The translations under genes were made by a program, and so were the position numbers. The notes under the pieces were generated by a model. That model did not search any database. It was given only the letters and a program-made list of their open reading frames with translations, and was not told where the DNA came from. This document shows positions 1 to 11,102 of a DNA stretch of 64,000 bases, in pieces (position 1 is the first letter of the stretch; each line of letters opens with the position of its first letter). The stretch is from contig JACTVC010000006.1 of the NCBI GenBank assembly GCA_018417955.1, positions 248,001-312,000 on the forward strand. The letters are read 5' to 3'. The DNA is from Laccaria trichodermophora (Eukaryota > Basidiomycota > Agaricomycetes > Agaricales > Hydnangiaceae).

Positions 1-1787
1 ATATGTGGAGGAGTGTAAAGTCCTCTACTGTAGGCTCAGATTATCTTTTGTACCTACCATGGTCTACAGAGGTAATGATTAACCTATGTTGACCTACCAA
101 GCCTATGGAGACTATGTAAGTATGGCCAAACTACAGCCCAGAACCATTTTCCTGATGGAGGTTTCTCCTCTTGAGCAAGAACCCATCTACTCTAGTGGCT
201 ACTACTTCGCCCCTAAGCTGCAGGTCTAGTCGACCTGCTCCTCACTAACTTCCATTCACAGGTCCCAAGAGTTATATGCCCCGGGTATTCATGTTTTCTT
301 TTATTCCCAGTATTTCCATCTGTATATATTGCTAGCATCTCGGACTCCTCGTTGTTACGTGTTTCGGACTCCCTGTTTGCTACTCATGCCTATGTATATC
401 TTGGACCCCTTCAATTGCTCCCCATCACCCTCGTACTATCCAGCATCTCAACCTTATCAGCTTCGTGGTTGCCATAACATCACCTATATGTATGTCATAT
501 ATCTTATGCCATTTGATTTTTGACCTGAGTCAGTCTGATGCTGAGTAAATAGGAATCGTGAGAGAGTTAAGAGTTAGGAAGCAGACAAACTGGTGATCAT
601 GAAGAGCAAGGCCGGAGAGTCCGCTGTCGTCGTTTGCAACAATGAGTAGCCTCAAGGGTACAAACCGACAATTGCTGAGACATGTGGACCACTGACCAAT
701 TTTTTCCTGCCAATATGCTGGGCAAAAACACTGGCATATTTTGTATTTTACAAGGATTCCTTCAAGCAGCATCAAGCTAGCCGGCATGAGGTTACCTTGA
801 TGAAAACTATTTATCAAACGAGTCAAGAAGCTCGAAAAAGAAGTATCAAATCGAATCGTTATCCATTTCGAACGGACATTCGACGGAAATGGGCTTACAG
901 TGAGGACTCTCCGTAAAGCAGAAAAGCGGCCTTGTTGATCATTTCAAGTGGGATCAACGGTGACGATTGTGAGACAAACGAGCCTGGCATTTTGGAGGAA
1001 AAGGCTGATGAGGATTAATGAAGAACTTGAAGAAAGTCGCAACTTACCACCAGCTGATACCAGAATACTGTACGACATTCCAGCTTCACAAATGCGGGGG
1101 TTGGCCGAAGATGTTGAATGGATCCTGAGTATACACCAACATAACGGAAACCGGGCCGCGCGCCGATTGATCTACAATTGCCTCTTTTGGCAGTTTGAGA
1201 AAACATTTTTCTTGCGTTACCCCAGCGTACTTACCCCTTGGCTTCCCTTCTTCATCGACTGTGCACATGATTCGTTCCACGTTTTAACGTTCAACGTTTA
1301 CGTTTAACTTCTACCTGCTATTCAATATTCAACTCTTCTCTAATGGACCAAGGCAAATGGCGGCGTCATTATAACTTCAACAACGGAATTAGGGACAAGT
1401 GCTAGGGATATGCTCGATGTCCTGGGTCTACTTTGCTTGTTCGAAGAAGTGGGGAAGTGAGAAAATATGGACGTCTGCTCACAGTTACCACATTCCCCCT
1501 CCTTTTTCTTCCTTGATCACGATTCAGGTTACTTGCACGTCAGTCGGATGACGAGAACCTCTCTCCTTCTCGGGTCTTTTTTTCATCCCTGCCCTTGAAA
1601 TCCCATACTCCCTGGCTCGTCTTGACGTTGCTCAGGTACGTGTCTCCGTGCTTTTCTTGTTTCCACGATTCACCCTTGTGAACCCGTAGTCGTGCGATCC
1701 AAAAACCTCCAAGCTCATCGTGATTGTGATCGTAATCGTTCGTCATCGGTTGCAAGACGTTCGTCCTCCCTGCTCATTCGGAATTAC

Positions 1788-1853
1788 TCCTCCCTATCCT
1801 CCTCCCTATCCTCCTCCCTATCCTCCTCCCTATCCTCCTCCCTATCCTCCTCC
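1788..1853. repeat. 12-bp pyrimidine tandem repeat
   Basis: About five and a half near-perfect copies of the 12-mer cctcctccctat in direct array. The strand is purely pyrimidine apart from single A residues, so it is a simple minisatellite. The frame that reads through it as repeated Pro-Pro-Tyr or Ser-Ser-Leu is an artefact of the repeat. Confidence 0.9.
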
Positions 1854-2303
1854 CACCTGCCCCAGTGTCACAAGAAAATTTGAGACGTCATCCAAAGTTC
1901 CTCAGGTCAAAAGCCAGCAGTCCAAGGCTCGATGCAGCCATACGGAGTCTCAAGCTATTGGAAACGTGGACTAGGAGTTTAACAAGGGCAGGGGAGGTTC
2001 AAGTTGGGGGTTTTTCTCGACGCTGTACACGTCAACTGTTATTCTGGAGTACGTGAACAGTAACTTGAAGTATAAACAAAAACATCTTACTAGGCGCATG
2101 CCAGTGGCCCGCTGGACAGTCACCCTTTCTCTCACTGGACTGCAACCTGGTGGGTTCCTTGGCACGGCGCTGAACGTTTCCTGGGCCCTCCGACGGCAAA
2201 ACATGCCTTGTGCCAGGTAGTAGCTAATGGCGAAGGCGAAAAATATTGTCCTCGCCAATTCAGGAGGTAGCCGTTCTGGATCGTCGTATTTAGTTGGTCG
2301 ACG

Positions 2304-2759
2304 TCAACCTCCTCCTCCACGCCCACTCCATTTGTCATTCCCATTCTTGCCCATCACGCTCTTTGGAAACCCGCCGTCTTTCTCATTCGTACTCACTTCG
2401 CGAAATCCAAGGTATAGGTATCCCCCCGCACGACAATTCACATAGTTATAGTTTTCGTGACCACCCCCTGACCCCACATGGAAGCTAAACTCCCTGCAAG
2501 GAAGCGCCAGCTGTTTGGATGATTCCTCCGATTTCATCCATACGACAACTCCCCAGGAAAGAAACCTCTTGATGGCCACCTCATCGCCTACTTTCCCGTC
2601 AAGTTTCAACTCGAGAATGAGCCCTGACCTCATGGCGCTTCTCGCATTGTCCGGGTTCAAGTCCAAGTATATACTAGGAAAGAGCGTCTCCCGTTCCATG
2701 ACTATTTCTTCGGAGTGCCACTCCGGTGTCTCCGTGGAAAGGTGAAAAAAGAAACCCAT
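2304..2759 (-). CDS. possible coding fragment, unknown function
   Basis: A minus-strand frame of up to 151 residues starting at an ATG at 2759. The first 100 or so residues have normal, non-repetitive composition, with phrases such as LFPSIYLDLNPDNARSAM and VGDEVAIKRFLSWGVVVWM. The last 50 (Gly-rich, reading over a pyrimidine tract) look like intron or non-coding read-through. The frame also stays open about 75 nt upstream of the ATG to a TAG near 2836, so an upstream exon is possible. I recognise no family. It could be an exon of an unannotated gene or a gene relic. Confidence 0.3.
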   Translation of the reverse strand: MGFFFHLSTETPEWHSEEIVMERETLFPSIYLDLNPDNARSAMRSGLILELKLDGKVGDEVAIKRFLSWGVVVWMKSEESSKQLALPCREFSFHVGSGGGHENYNYVNCRAGGYLYLGFREVSTNEKDGGFPKSVMGKNGNDKWSGRGGGG

Positions 2760-3383
2760 GCTCCCTCTGCCTGGGAGATAATTGAAAACGAGGCCGCTGC
2801 TGCAGGCAATGTCGTAAAAACACAGTACAGTCTAGTGCGTCTCGTTAAGTGCAATCTCCCCTACAGAGATTGACGTCAAATATAGAAAGATGTGTATAGA
2901 AAACAGCCAACTCTGAGTCGTCAGATTCACCCGTCGATTTCTCCCTTTCGGTTGGAAGGGTTAGGAGGCCAATGTCCGGAAGCAGGAGCGAAAAGGGGGC
3001 TTTACCTTTCAATACGACACGACGCGAAAAAGGTGAAGGTCTTACTGGACCTACTTACTCCGGAGGCTATCTGATCGATGATACAGACCGGCTACATATC
3101 TAACTTTTTCTTGCCACGAATTTAGAATGAATACCGGCGGCCTTACTCCGCCGTATCAATTAACATCGACACGTTTCTTTAATCCCCGTCGCTACCTCGA
3201 ACATGCGTTCGACACGCCGTGGAAATTTCGTATTGACGAGCGCTCGTTGACTTGACTTGATTCTTGACCACACTACCGTCCTTCGCATCTCGTATCAATA
3301 CAAGATTTTATTCACTGTGTGTGGGTTCCTTTGCGAATTGACGAGCTCATTCTAAAAAAGAAATAAAAAAGAAATTGACAAGC

Positions 3384-4595
3384 ATGTCTTCTCAAGCCGA
3401 AGTACCGATAGACGCTGATCACATCGATAAGGCGCATGGGGAGGAAGAGGCTGCTGAATATAATGGGGTACGTGCTCCTTCTCTAATTCCAGATCCTTCC
3501 AATGACGCTTGAGGGAATCATCTCCAGCCTGATACTCCGCGGGCTGCTACACAGGAGTTGGACCCTCCCGAAATTGAAGGAATTTCCCAGCGAGCAAAGG
3601 AGAAGCAAAAGCAAAAACAAAAACAGAGGGAAATTGTACTGAGTGGACGAGATGGATTCGGGCCAGTGTGGGAGGGGTTGCTCGAGTGGAGGGATAAAAG
3701 TGCTAAGGGGGACGATATACGTATGTTACTTCTGGCGTGTTCGACGACGCCTGAGGAATGGTGTGTCCTCTCTTCTGCCTCTCTTGTGGCGTCGTTTCAC
3801 GCTAAATACTGATATGATTGTAGTCATGCAGATACTTGGCCCCACTCGCTCACTATCGAGCTGACAAGGGGCGTTCCGATACACGTCCTTCAAGACTGGT
3901 TGAGTCGGAATTCGGCGACGCTGTGCTCGCTCTCCCCTGCTCTGGTTGACCAGGACGAAGATAGTGGAGTTGGAGTTGACGCGGCGATGAATCCGGTGAA
4001 TTACACTATGTTTTGTCGGCTTTTGATGGAGCAAAATTTGGTAAGTTTCCCAGCTTTTCGTAATTTGAGGAAATGAGATACACGCCCTTTCTGTAGTTCG
4101 CAACGGTGTCATGGGTAACGCCCTTCGGAGTGGAATCCAGAACCATCCTATTATTCAGTATCACTGGGACGGCGCTCGTGGGCGCTGTTTTTCCCTATGG
4201 AATGCCTGAATTGCCTGTTGCAATTGAGTCATTGAAGCCGAGCGAGTCTCGATCTTTGGCGGATTCATTGTTGGCACAGTTGTTACCGCCAGACGTCGTA
4301 CAGTGCCTGCAGAACCTCACGCACGAGAAGAGGAATATGGTGATTTTGGCTTTAATTCGGTTGCAGAAGGAGGAGGTATGTTTTTTCCGTGCGCATGTGA
4401 GTGGTCGTGGTTGAGAGTTAATTGAATGCTTGTTGGCAGAATGAGAAGAAAGGGGAGGGAGAGGGAGCGGTGGGATCTTCGGCTGTGCAAGGCCCCGGTA
4501 CGAGTTATGATGTGGGTGGTTCTGGTTCGACGAGTGCGATGTATGGTGGATTTGGAAGCAGCTCTGGGCCCGTAGGAGGATCCCCACTCTTTTGA
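3384..4595 (+). CDS. Mediator Med25 ACID/PTOV-like domain protein
   Basis: Five exons (3384-3467, 3528-3760, 3824-4040, 4097-4375, 4440-4595) join in one frame to give 322 residues. The N-terminus is acidic and has a Lys-Gln-rich tract (KEKQKQKQKQ). Next comes VWEGLLEWRDK, a Cys-containing strand, TWPHSLTIEL and, about 110 residues on, ESRTILLFSITGTALVGAVFP. This order (VWxGxLEW, then WPxxLxxxL, then a hydrophobic pair of strands ending in G-x-x-P) is what I know from the activator-binding ACID domain of Mediator subunit Med25 and PTOV1. The C-terminus is Gly/Ser-rich and disordered. The start is the first ATG after an A-rich leader. If the family call is right, the protein binds transcription activators in the nucleus. 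Budding yeast lacks Med25, so the call needs a profile search; the gene itself is convincing. Confidence 0.6.
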
Positions 4596-4892
4596 GGTAA
4601 AAATAGTCTGGGGGTTGAAGCGTGTCCTGGGGTATCGCAACTCGAGAGGAAATTTTTGATGCCTTACTGATTAGATAGGCCTGAGGAGGAAAGATGTGAA
4701 AGATTGAGGTATAAAAGATCAGCTGAGTTGTCACTCAAGTATTTTGGAGAACTGCTTAGCGGGTTAGTATGGAAGGCCATTGTGAAATGTCTATGATCTT
4801 AGGAAATTCTTAGGCTTACATCCTGCTGTTGGATTTTTTTCTTCTCCTTCTCCCGCCTACATAAACAATCTTCTTAGTGAGAACTCTCGAGA

Positions 4893-4976
4893 TCTTTGTT
4901 CATATATTGGTCAGTACACGCACCTGTCATACTTCCATGGGGGCATGCGCATTGGGTTCGATTCCCAAACAAAGGA
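4893..4976 (+). tRNA. tRNA-Asp (GTC), intron-containing candidate
   Basis: The acceptor 5' strand TCTTTGT pairs fully with ACAAAGG (one terminal G-T), and a perfect 5-bp T-stem closes the loop TTCGATT (4952-4968). The D-arm carries the GG of the D-loop (TTGGTCAGTAC), with one A-C mismatch at the base of its stem. The anticodon loop CTGTCA reads GTC, so aspartate. About 14 nt (tacttccatggggg) after position 37 must be an intron for the anticodon stem CGCAC/ATGCG to close, with one mismatch. The variable loop is unusually short (2 nt), and a short T-run follows 10 nt downstream. The mismatch and short variable loop mean it may be a diverged gene or a recent pseudogene. Confidence 0.6.
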
Positions 4977-7900
4977 CCAGTGTTATGTTTTGTATCACGC
5001 TTTGTTCGAAGGAAAAGTTACCCGCCTCTCTTGCTCCTTGAATTAGATACATATGCTCGTCCCTTGTCGCCGTTAAAACGTCCAACATTCAAATATTCAA
5101 ATATTCAACGTTTACGTTTAATGTTCAGCCGCGTCTTGAATCACTGGTCCACCTTTGACGATGGAACTCCTATCCGCCTCACACCCTTCGTTCCCCTCCT
5201 CATTCCTCCTGACCTCCAAAAGTTCTCGTTCATGGGTGTCGCGGATTCTCGGATGGGCAGCCCGCAGCGGATGAAAGCGGCGGAATAACTGGAATGCGTG
5301 GGGATATCAACATTATGGGATTTGGATGACCACGATGAGAGGGTATGATGGATTGTGGTTGGGAAGTGTTTTGTGCTGGGTCGAGTGCCGCTGAGCTAGA
5401 TATGCGGTTTGGATCCTCTCTTCCTCTTCCCTCCCTACTCACCAGGATTCTTCCCTTTCGTGCTTCCCTTGCATTCTTCCCACCACGTTTCCCTCTCCCT
5501 CTTTCTCTTGAATTCTTCTCTCTCTCTTCCACTCCCTTGGGCCGTCACCTTCCTGCCAATTCCACTTCTGTCTTGCCCTTCTATGCAACGTGGCTGGCCC
5601 TCCCTCCCTTTCCTGTGGCTTCTCCACCATTCGCGCATCAATACCCTAGATCCTGCGCGTTCTGCCGTCGCTTATCGATCCACATCCACCTATCATCTCA
5701 CCTTCAAGTTTTAACCGGTAACCTCTTCAAGGCGACACTTCAACTTTTCGCTCTTGGGTGGCACTGACGGGAGCAGAGAACCATGTCCATCATCGTCGAC
5801 TTTTCATTGTCGTTTAGCATCCTCCGTTGAGGCTGCTCGTTGGACAGCCCCGTTATTCCTTCCTCCCCTCCGTCTGTCGTGGAGGTGATGATCCTCTTGC
5901 CTGTTGTCAACGTCATGATCGCTTTTCTTCCGTATTCACGGGTGGAATCCAGATCGCATACACTTGCAAAACGTAACTTACCTTTGCGCTCTCGCTCAGA
6001 GATAATGCGTATAGGTCCATGACATCTTCATTGAAGTCCCTCTGCGACCACGTCTGTTTCCCAGCATGTGCAGCTCAGGATTTCAAAACCGGAAACAAGT
6101 GCAAGCTCAAAACGGAGGGGGGGCGAAGTCGACCCCGACTCGGCCTTAGATCGTTCCAGAGTGGTCAACGCAAGGTCAACGCGTCTCGGGGGAGCGAAGG
6201 CGGTAATGGGATCTGGGGGAGGAGAGGGGCGGCGTCTTCGCTTTTACACATGGGAGGCGAATGAGGATGGACGCATACTAGATAAGCGTTGAACATTCCT
6301 TGTTTCCCCATACTTACATCAAGCGTCAGGCATTGGGCATTGGACTCTTCCCTAGTTCATGGGTTGCTTCCCTGCCGTTCTGTTGTGGTCACGAGCGCCT
6401 TCTTTCCTTCCCCTCTCTCACGTTCCTATGCCCTTCCTCCTCTTGTTCTCCGCCCATAGAATTCCATGCCTACAGTCGCCGTCAGATGTTGGTGGCATCC
6501 CAGTCGTTTACCATCATGTCCGTCATCATGATTGTCCCACCTAGCCCCGTCTCATCCTTCACTCAACAGGGCTCCATCTCGTACAGCTCATCGCGAAACC
6601 AAGGACGACAACTCGTATCATCCCTCCACCTGGCACTCTTTGGTGTCAGTCACTCCATCGTCGCCATTGTTATGGGCTGGCGGCGGAAACTTGAAGACTC
6701 TTCTCATTTTCGCTCGTCTGTTCTTGTTGTTCACTCACGTTCGAATTCACGTCCTTCGACTTGTTTTCCAGCTTCCCTTTTTTTTTTTTTTCAACCTGGC
6801 ATATTCCCGACGCCGCTCATCGTCGGTTGTCCTTCCTGGCACTCTCCCATGCTTGTTGTTCTGAGGTATTGAACTGGTCGGTAATTCCAAGCCACTCGTT
6901 ACGAGAATGTGTGAGAATGTGTGGACGATGAAACACTCTGCTCAGCAAGTTTAACTCGCAAAGTTGGCCTCACCCAAGTTTGCCTTGTCGGTTCTCCTTG
7001 TTTCCATTTCTGCGACCCACCCGTTCTTGGTCAGTTGGCGGTCCCCGTGGAACCATCATTTTAGGTCCTCTTCCATTCTGCTGATTCGATAGCAAAGGGG
7101 CTCTGACATATCGTCGTCACAACACCCTCGCATAGTTTCTGGCCAGCTACTGACAGTTTCATCATCGTCACTCCTCCCAATTTTCTTCCTGTGCGTTACA
7201 GCAACTCGGCGTCGCCGCCACCTGTCATTCTCCCAGTTGGAGACTCGCTTCGCCGTTCTCAGCTTGGAATGGGGATGATTTGACGTTCCAGGTTGTTATT
7301 TACAGGATAAAAACCCCGTCTTTGTCATCACACCTCAATCGTTTGCTTGTGCAACCTCACCTTCATGCGGATGCCAGATCCACAAAATTGTATTCATTCT
7401 ATTCTGTTGAGATGGTAAGTCGGAACTGCTCGTGATGTAGTGCCGTTGTGCTGTGCTCTTCCTTCACATATCTCTTCGGAGTCGTTGCTCTCAATGCAAC
7501 ATCTGGACTTGTTTGTCGTCGTAGAGTAGTTTACTCGTATAGATTTGAGTCCTTTGCTTTTCCGAGCCTTCGTTGGAAGAATCTTACACACCAACCTGAC
7601 TGACGACTGATTTTTCCGACTGTATAACGGCATTTTGGCCTTACAGTCACCTCATAAGGCCATTTATTCCCTCTTTCTAGAGTGGTTTCTCCACGCTTAT
7701 AGGCTCTGGTGCCATGTCTGGGACACCTTATGTCCATATATAGACATGTCCAAAAAAAGACATAAGGTCGTCCAAAAACAGACATAAGCCATCAATCTCA
7801 CACCCACGCCCAACAAATAGGCAGGTGCTCAAGCATTTGACTTCCTACCGGCTTTTCTCCCTGTGCTATGCGCCGCAGGCCAGAAAAATATTTGAATAGC

Positions 7901-8740
7901 TCACTTGCCTTGTGGGAATTATAGGATACATTAATATGAACCCAGAATGCATTTTTAAACCATTGAAAAGAGAATTTGTGTTGTTCTGAGCATAAAGTCA
8001 GTTCCACTTAATGCAATTGCTCATCAAAGTATGTGTCCATGCTAGTGGAATATCTCAGAGTATGTGGAAGCACTTTACATGCACTTCTTCCTCTTAATGG
8101 AAGGTTGCTGCACTAAAGGCAACAGAAAGACAGAATCAATGGTTTAAAAAGATGTTGTACTGCTTTAAAAATGCTGATACAGGAGTGCTGGCATGTTGTT
8201 AATATTTCCTCACATAGTCTTGACATTCATATAAAAAGAATTTGTAGCAATATCAAGATATGGACTGTGTTACAATAAATCTATCTAAAGTTGAGAATAA
8301 ATCTGTCATAATTGAACAACCCTTGCTGTTGATCTATAATTCTACATATATAATCAGTGTAAAGTACCCTGCTTCTTATGTGAACATTTTTGAAAAGAAT
8401 TGAAACACTCTCAGCGATTCCAGACAAGACACTAGAGCCATCATTATTTCTGTTCATTGTAATTTTCAGTACTCTATCCTTGTTAGCTCAACATGAGGAA
8501 CTTGAACATAAATCTGAGCTCTTGGCCTAATCTCCTGTCTTGTGGTTTCATGTGTAAAAATGCATGCTGATGGGAAGATTTACTCATGATATCTAACCTG
8601 TTTCCTCATAGTTGTGGCCCCCGATGGGTGCCTGCCCCATTTTTAAATGGTAGATAGGAAGAGGATGTATTTCACAAATTTTCATAGCAATCTGTCAAGT
8701 TTTTAACAAGATACATATTTGTGATTCAATTATCTCTGTG
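4977..8740. other. gene-free pyrimidine-rich then AT-rich DNA
   Basis: From about 5400 to 7300 the plus strand is strongly C+T rich, which produces long open frames full of Ser, Pro, Leu and Phe with no domain and no plausible exon structure. From about 7650 it becomes AT-rich without open frames. An imperfect palindrome built on CTTATGTC lies near 7720-7790. I see no gene in this stretch. Confidence 0.55.
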
Positions 8741-8835
8741 AAAAAAAAAAAAGATGTCAATCACTGGAATTGAACTTAGGTTGGCCATAAGAGGAGACCA
8801 AAAAAGCGCAATAATCCACTACACTATACAGCCCT
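8741..8835 (-). mobile_element. tRNA-derived SINE-like relic
   Basis: Read on the minus strand, this has a D-arm/A-box-like stretch (TATAGTGTAGTGGATTA) followed about 45 nt later by a B-box-like GTTCAATTCC. It ends within a few bases of a run of twelve T, a pol III terminator. The D-arm resembles tRNA-Glu, but acceptor and T stems do not pair, so it is a tRNA pseudogene or the head of a SINE rather than a working tRNA. Confidence 0.4.
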
Positions 8836-8956
8836 ATATAATCCTTACATGTAGTTACCATATATGTAATTTTTGAAAAACGGTGTCCTTGTCCCAGACA
8901 TGACACCAGAGCCTGCTTATAAGGCAATGTGGGTTTTCCCCATAAGTTATGGATTA

Positions 8957-9172
8957 CAGTGCCTTGCATATTGTTTTGCACAACAAAATTCACAGCGCAG
9001 TGTTTGATGTGACCACCTGTCAATCAAATTTAGCTGAATAAGGTCTGATCTGAAGCTCGAAGACTCACATTCATCGTCAAATAGAGGGCATCCAGGTGTG
9101 GGAATGTGACTGTCAGTCACATTAAACGCTGCGCTGTGAATTTCGTTGTGCAAAACAATATGCAAGACACTG
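8957..9172. mobile_element. TA-flanked MITE (family with 16860-17178)
   Basis: A 216-bp element with near-perfect inverted termini of about 55 bp, starting CAGTGCCTTGCATATTG and ending CAATATGCAAGACACTG, bounded on both sides by TA. The TA duplication and CAGTG start fit Tc1/mariner-type MITEs. It encodes no protein. The minus-strand frames crossing it are by-products of the inverted repeats. Confidence 0.85.
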
Positions 9173-9189
9173 TAAAGTAGCGTGACTGA

Positions 9190-10280
9190 CAATTGGTGTT
9201 ACACAATCCTTGGTAAGTGTGACGACCAGTGACATGCCGTGACATAGCGTCACAGGGCCAATTTCTTGAGACATGGACTTTGTACCTTCCACAACACCAA
9301 TCCAATATATTTTTTGCAGTGGGTTTGAGGGAATGATGTGATTGAATACACTGAGAGAGTTTTCCATGTAGAAATTGTATTTATTGCTCCAAAAATGCGA
9401 AATCAGCTTGTTTTCCCTGCCAAATTTGGCACTCTGGAGAGATTAGACTATAACTTTCCAACCAAAACACGTATAAACATGGTTTGTAGGAGGATATTAC
9501 TTGGAATTTGAATTCCAATCGATCTACGGATCCAGAAATTTTATTTGTGGCCCCTATGTTGAGATCACCCCTAGGAATAGGCACTTTAACATAGTTATGA
9601 GGTAGTAATTAAAATTCTGGACCCGTAGGATTGAATCCACATACTAATCGGTTATTTAGTCTCTGCAAATCTAAGCCAAAATCCTATCCATTGTAAAGCT
9701 GATAGCTCGAGTAGGCAACATTGGGCTAATAGGTGCTGCATAGCCACCAAAATCAGACACATTGTAGATTTTTATACATTTGAATAGAGACTATTTATAC
9801 AATTCTGGCGCATTTTTTTTCTTGTAAATCGGTGGAGAATTGACTGAGCTACATCATTTACAAGTTTGAGCTATCTGGAGAAGCATTACCAGTCTGCCAA
9901 ATTGGGAAGGTGCCTGTTTTGGCCACTACTTATAGATGGCCCAAACTTGTAAATGATGTAGCTCAGTCAATTCTCCACCGATTTACAAGAAAAAAAATGC
10001 GCCAGAATTGTATAAATAGTCTCTATTCAAATGTATAAAAATCTACAATGTGTCTGATTTTTCGCATTTTTGGAGCAATAAATACAATTTCTACATGGAA
10101 AACTCTCTCAGTGTATTCAATCACATCATTCCCTCAAACCCACTGCAAAAAATATATTGGATTGGTGTTGTGGAAGGGACAAAGTCCATGTCTCAAGAAA
10201 TTGGCCCTGCGACGCTATGTCATGGCATGTCACTGGTTGTCACACTTACCAAGGATTGTGCAACACCACTGACAAGCATG
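9190..10280. mobile_element. fold-back element with nested palindromes
   Basis: The outer arms (about 9190-9407 and 10056-10280) are inverted copies of about 215 bp, with a few differences. Between them lies a second inverted pair (about 9757-9872 and 9943-10055) around a 70-bp loop, so most of the right half is the reverse complement of the left. The left half has an extra 350 bp (separate entry) that the right half lacks. The frames starting MENSLSVFNHI on either strand are the same sequence read from the two arms and need not be coding. No transposase is visible. Confidence 0.8.
9407..9756 (-). mobile_element. 350-bp insertion, SINE-like
   Basis: This block interrupts the left half of the surrounding palindrome and is absent from the right half, so it is a later insertion. 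It is flanked by a 7-bp direct repeat AAATCAG (9400-9406 and 9750-9756). On the minus strand, near its 5' end, ACAATGGATAGGA and GGATTCAATCC lie at roughly the spacing of pol III A and B boxes. That suggests a tRNA-derived SINE, although there is no clear poly-A tail. Confidence 0.5.
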
Positions 10281-10353
10281 GCATTTTGATGAGGAAATGC
10301 GCCAATCACATGTACATCTTCACTTCTTTTCTACCACAACCATCAATGTCATC

Positions 10354-11102
10354 TAGTGTTGCTGTGAAGCAAATCGAATTGAATCGAAGTGGTGAAATGT
10401 GTTGACTTTGCCCCACTTTGTGATGTCAAATCAAATCAAATTAAAGTCGGTTGTCACCAGATATTGATCAGCCAATCAAATCATCAGCAATTGTCAAGCC
10501 TCTCACACCAAGGTAGTGTACTACTAGTAGAGTAGCTAAGCTTTAGACCATGATACAATAGAAAGTTTTAAACATCTGTACTGTCATCTTCAGAGTTCTG
10601 TAGTGAACCCACAAAATTCATCCATCTTTAGATACTCAAGTTGCATTTTATTAGAGGGAACAGTCAAAATCATGTTTTGAATTGAAGTCTCAAACATTTT
10701 ACCTTCATTCTTCTCGATTTCATCACACAGCGCAACACTCTAATATTCACGTTCCTCTGCTTGTTTTTCTTTCACTGTCATGACTGATTTCATGTGGAGT
10801 TGGTGTTGAGATTACTTCTGCAGTGGTCAGTGTTGCCAACAATGGAATGATGAGGCAGTGGTGCACGTTGACATCAATATAAGGGAGCCATCGAGCCCCA
10901 CAGTTCAAGAAAGAGGTGGGACTGAGGATGCGACAATGATAAACTTGCCCCACATGCAGAAAACTTCCATTTCTGGCGATTTTTGATGGCCATCACAAAA
11001 GGACTTTGACTCACTTTGGTAGCTTGAAGTGCATTGAAGGGGTGTGATTTTCGAATTGAATTGAATTCACCTTGAAGTCACTTCGATTCGACAGCAACAC
11101 TA
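10354..11102. mobile_element. non-autonomous hAT element
   Basis: A 749-bp element with 12-bp inverted ends (TAGTGTTGCTGT) and a perfect 8-bp target duplication ATGTCATC (10346-10353 and 11103-11110). Both hallmarks are hAT-like. Both sub-terminal regions carry copies of an aatcgaagtg motif in opposite orientation, as expected for transposase binding sites. No transposase frame is present. Confidence 0.85.

Larger units (their letters stand above)
1..3383. other. gene-poor left edge
   Basis: I see no complete gene here. Open frames are short, many lack an ATG, and none has a recognisable domain. A stretch around 948-1307 on the plus strand reads as an ordinary soluble sequence of about 110 residues, but it has no ATG start and no family I know, so it may be an exon or gene relic. 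The region also holds a 12-bp tandem repeat and an unassigned minus-strand frame, both listed separately. Confidence 0.5.

Noticed and set aside
4195..4734. 179-codon minus-strand frame
   Set aside because: It is the antisense of the last exons of the Med25-like gene, whose introns, frame and domain are convincing on the plus strand.
5345..6872. Long plus-strand frames of 100-190 codons
   Set aside because: They read over a C+T-rich tract and are almost all Ser, Pro, Leu and Phe. Overlapping frames are equally long, several lack an ATG, and there are no domains or splice sites.
8757..9367. Minus-strand proteins of 60-88 residues
   Set aside because: They lie across the inverted repeats of a MITE and a fold-back element, and equivalent proteins appear on the other arm, as expected from palindromes.
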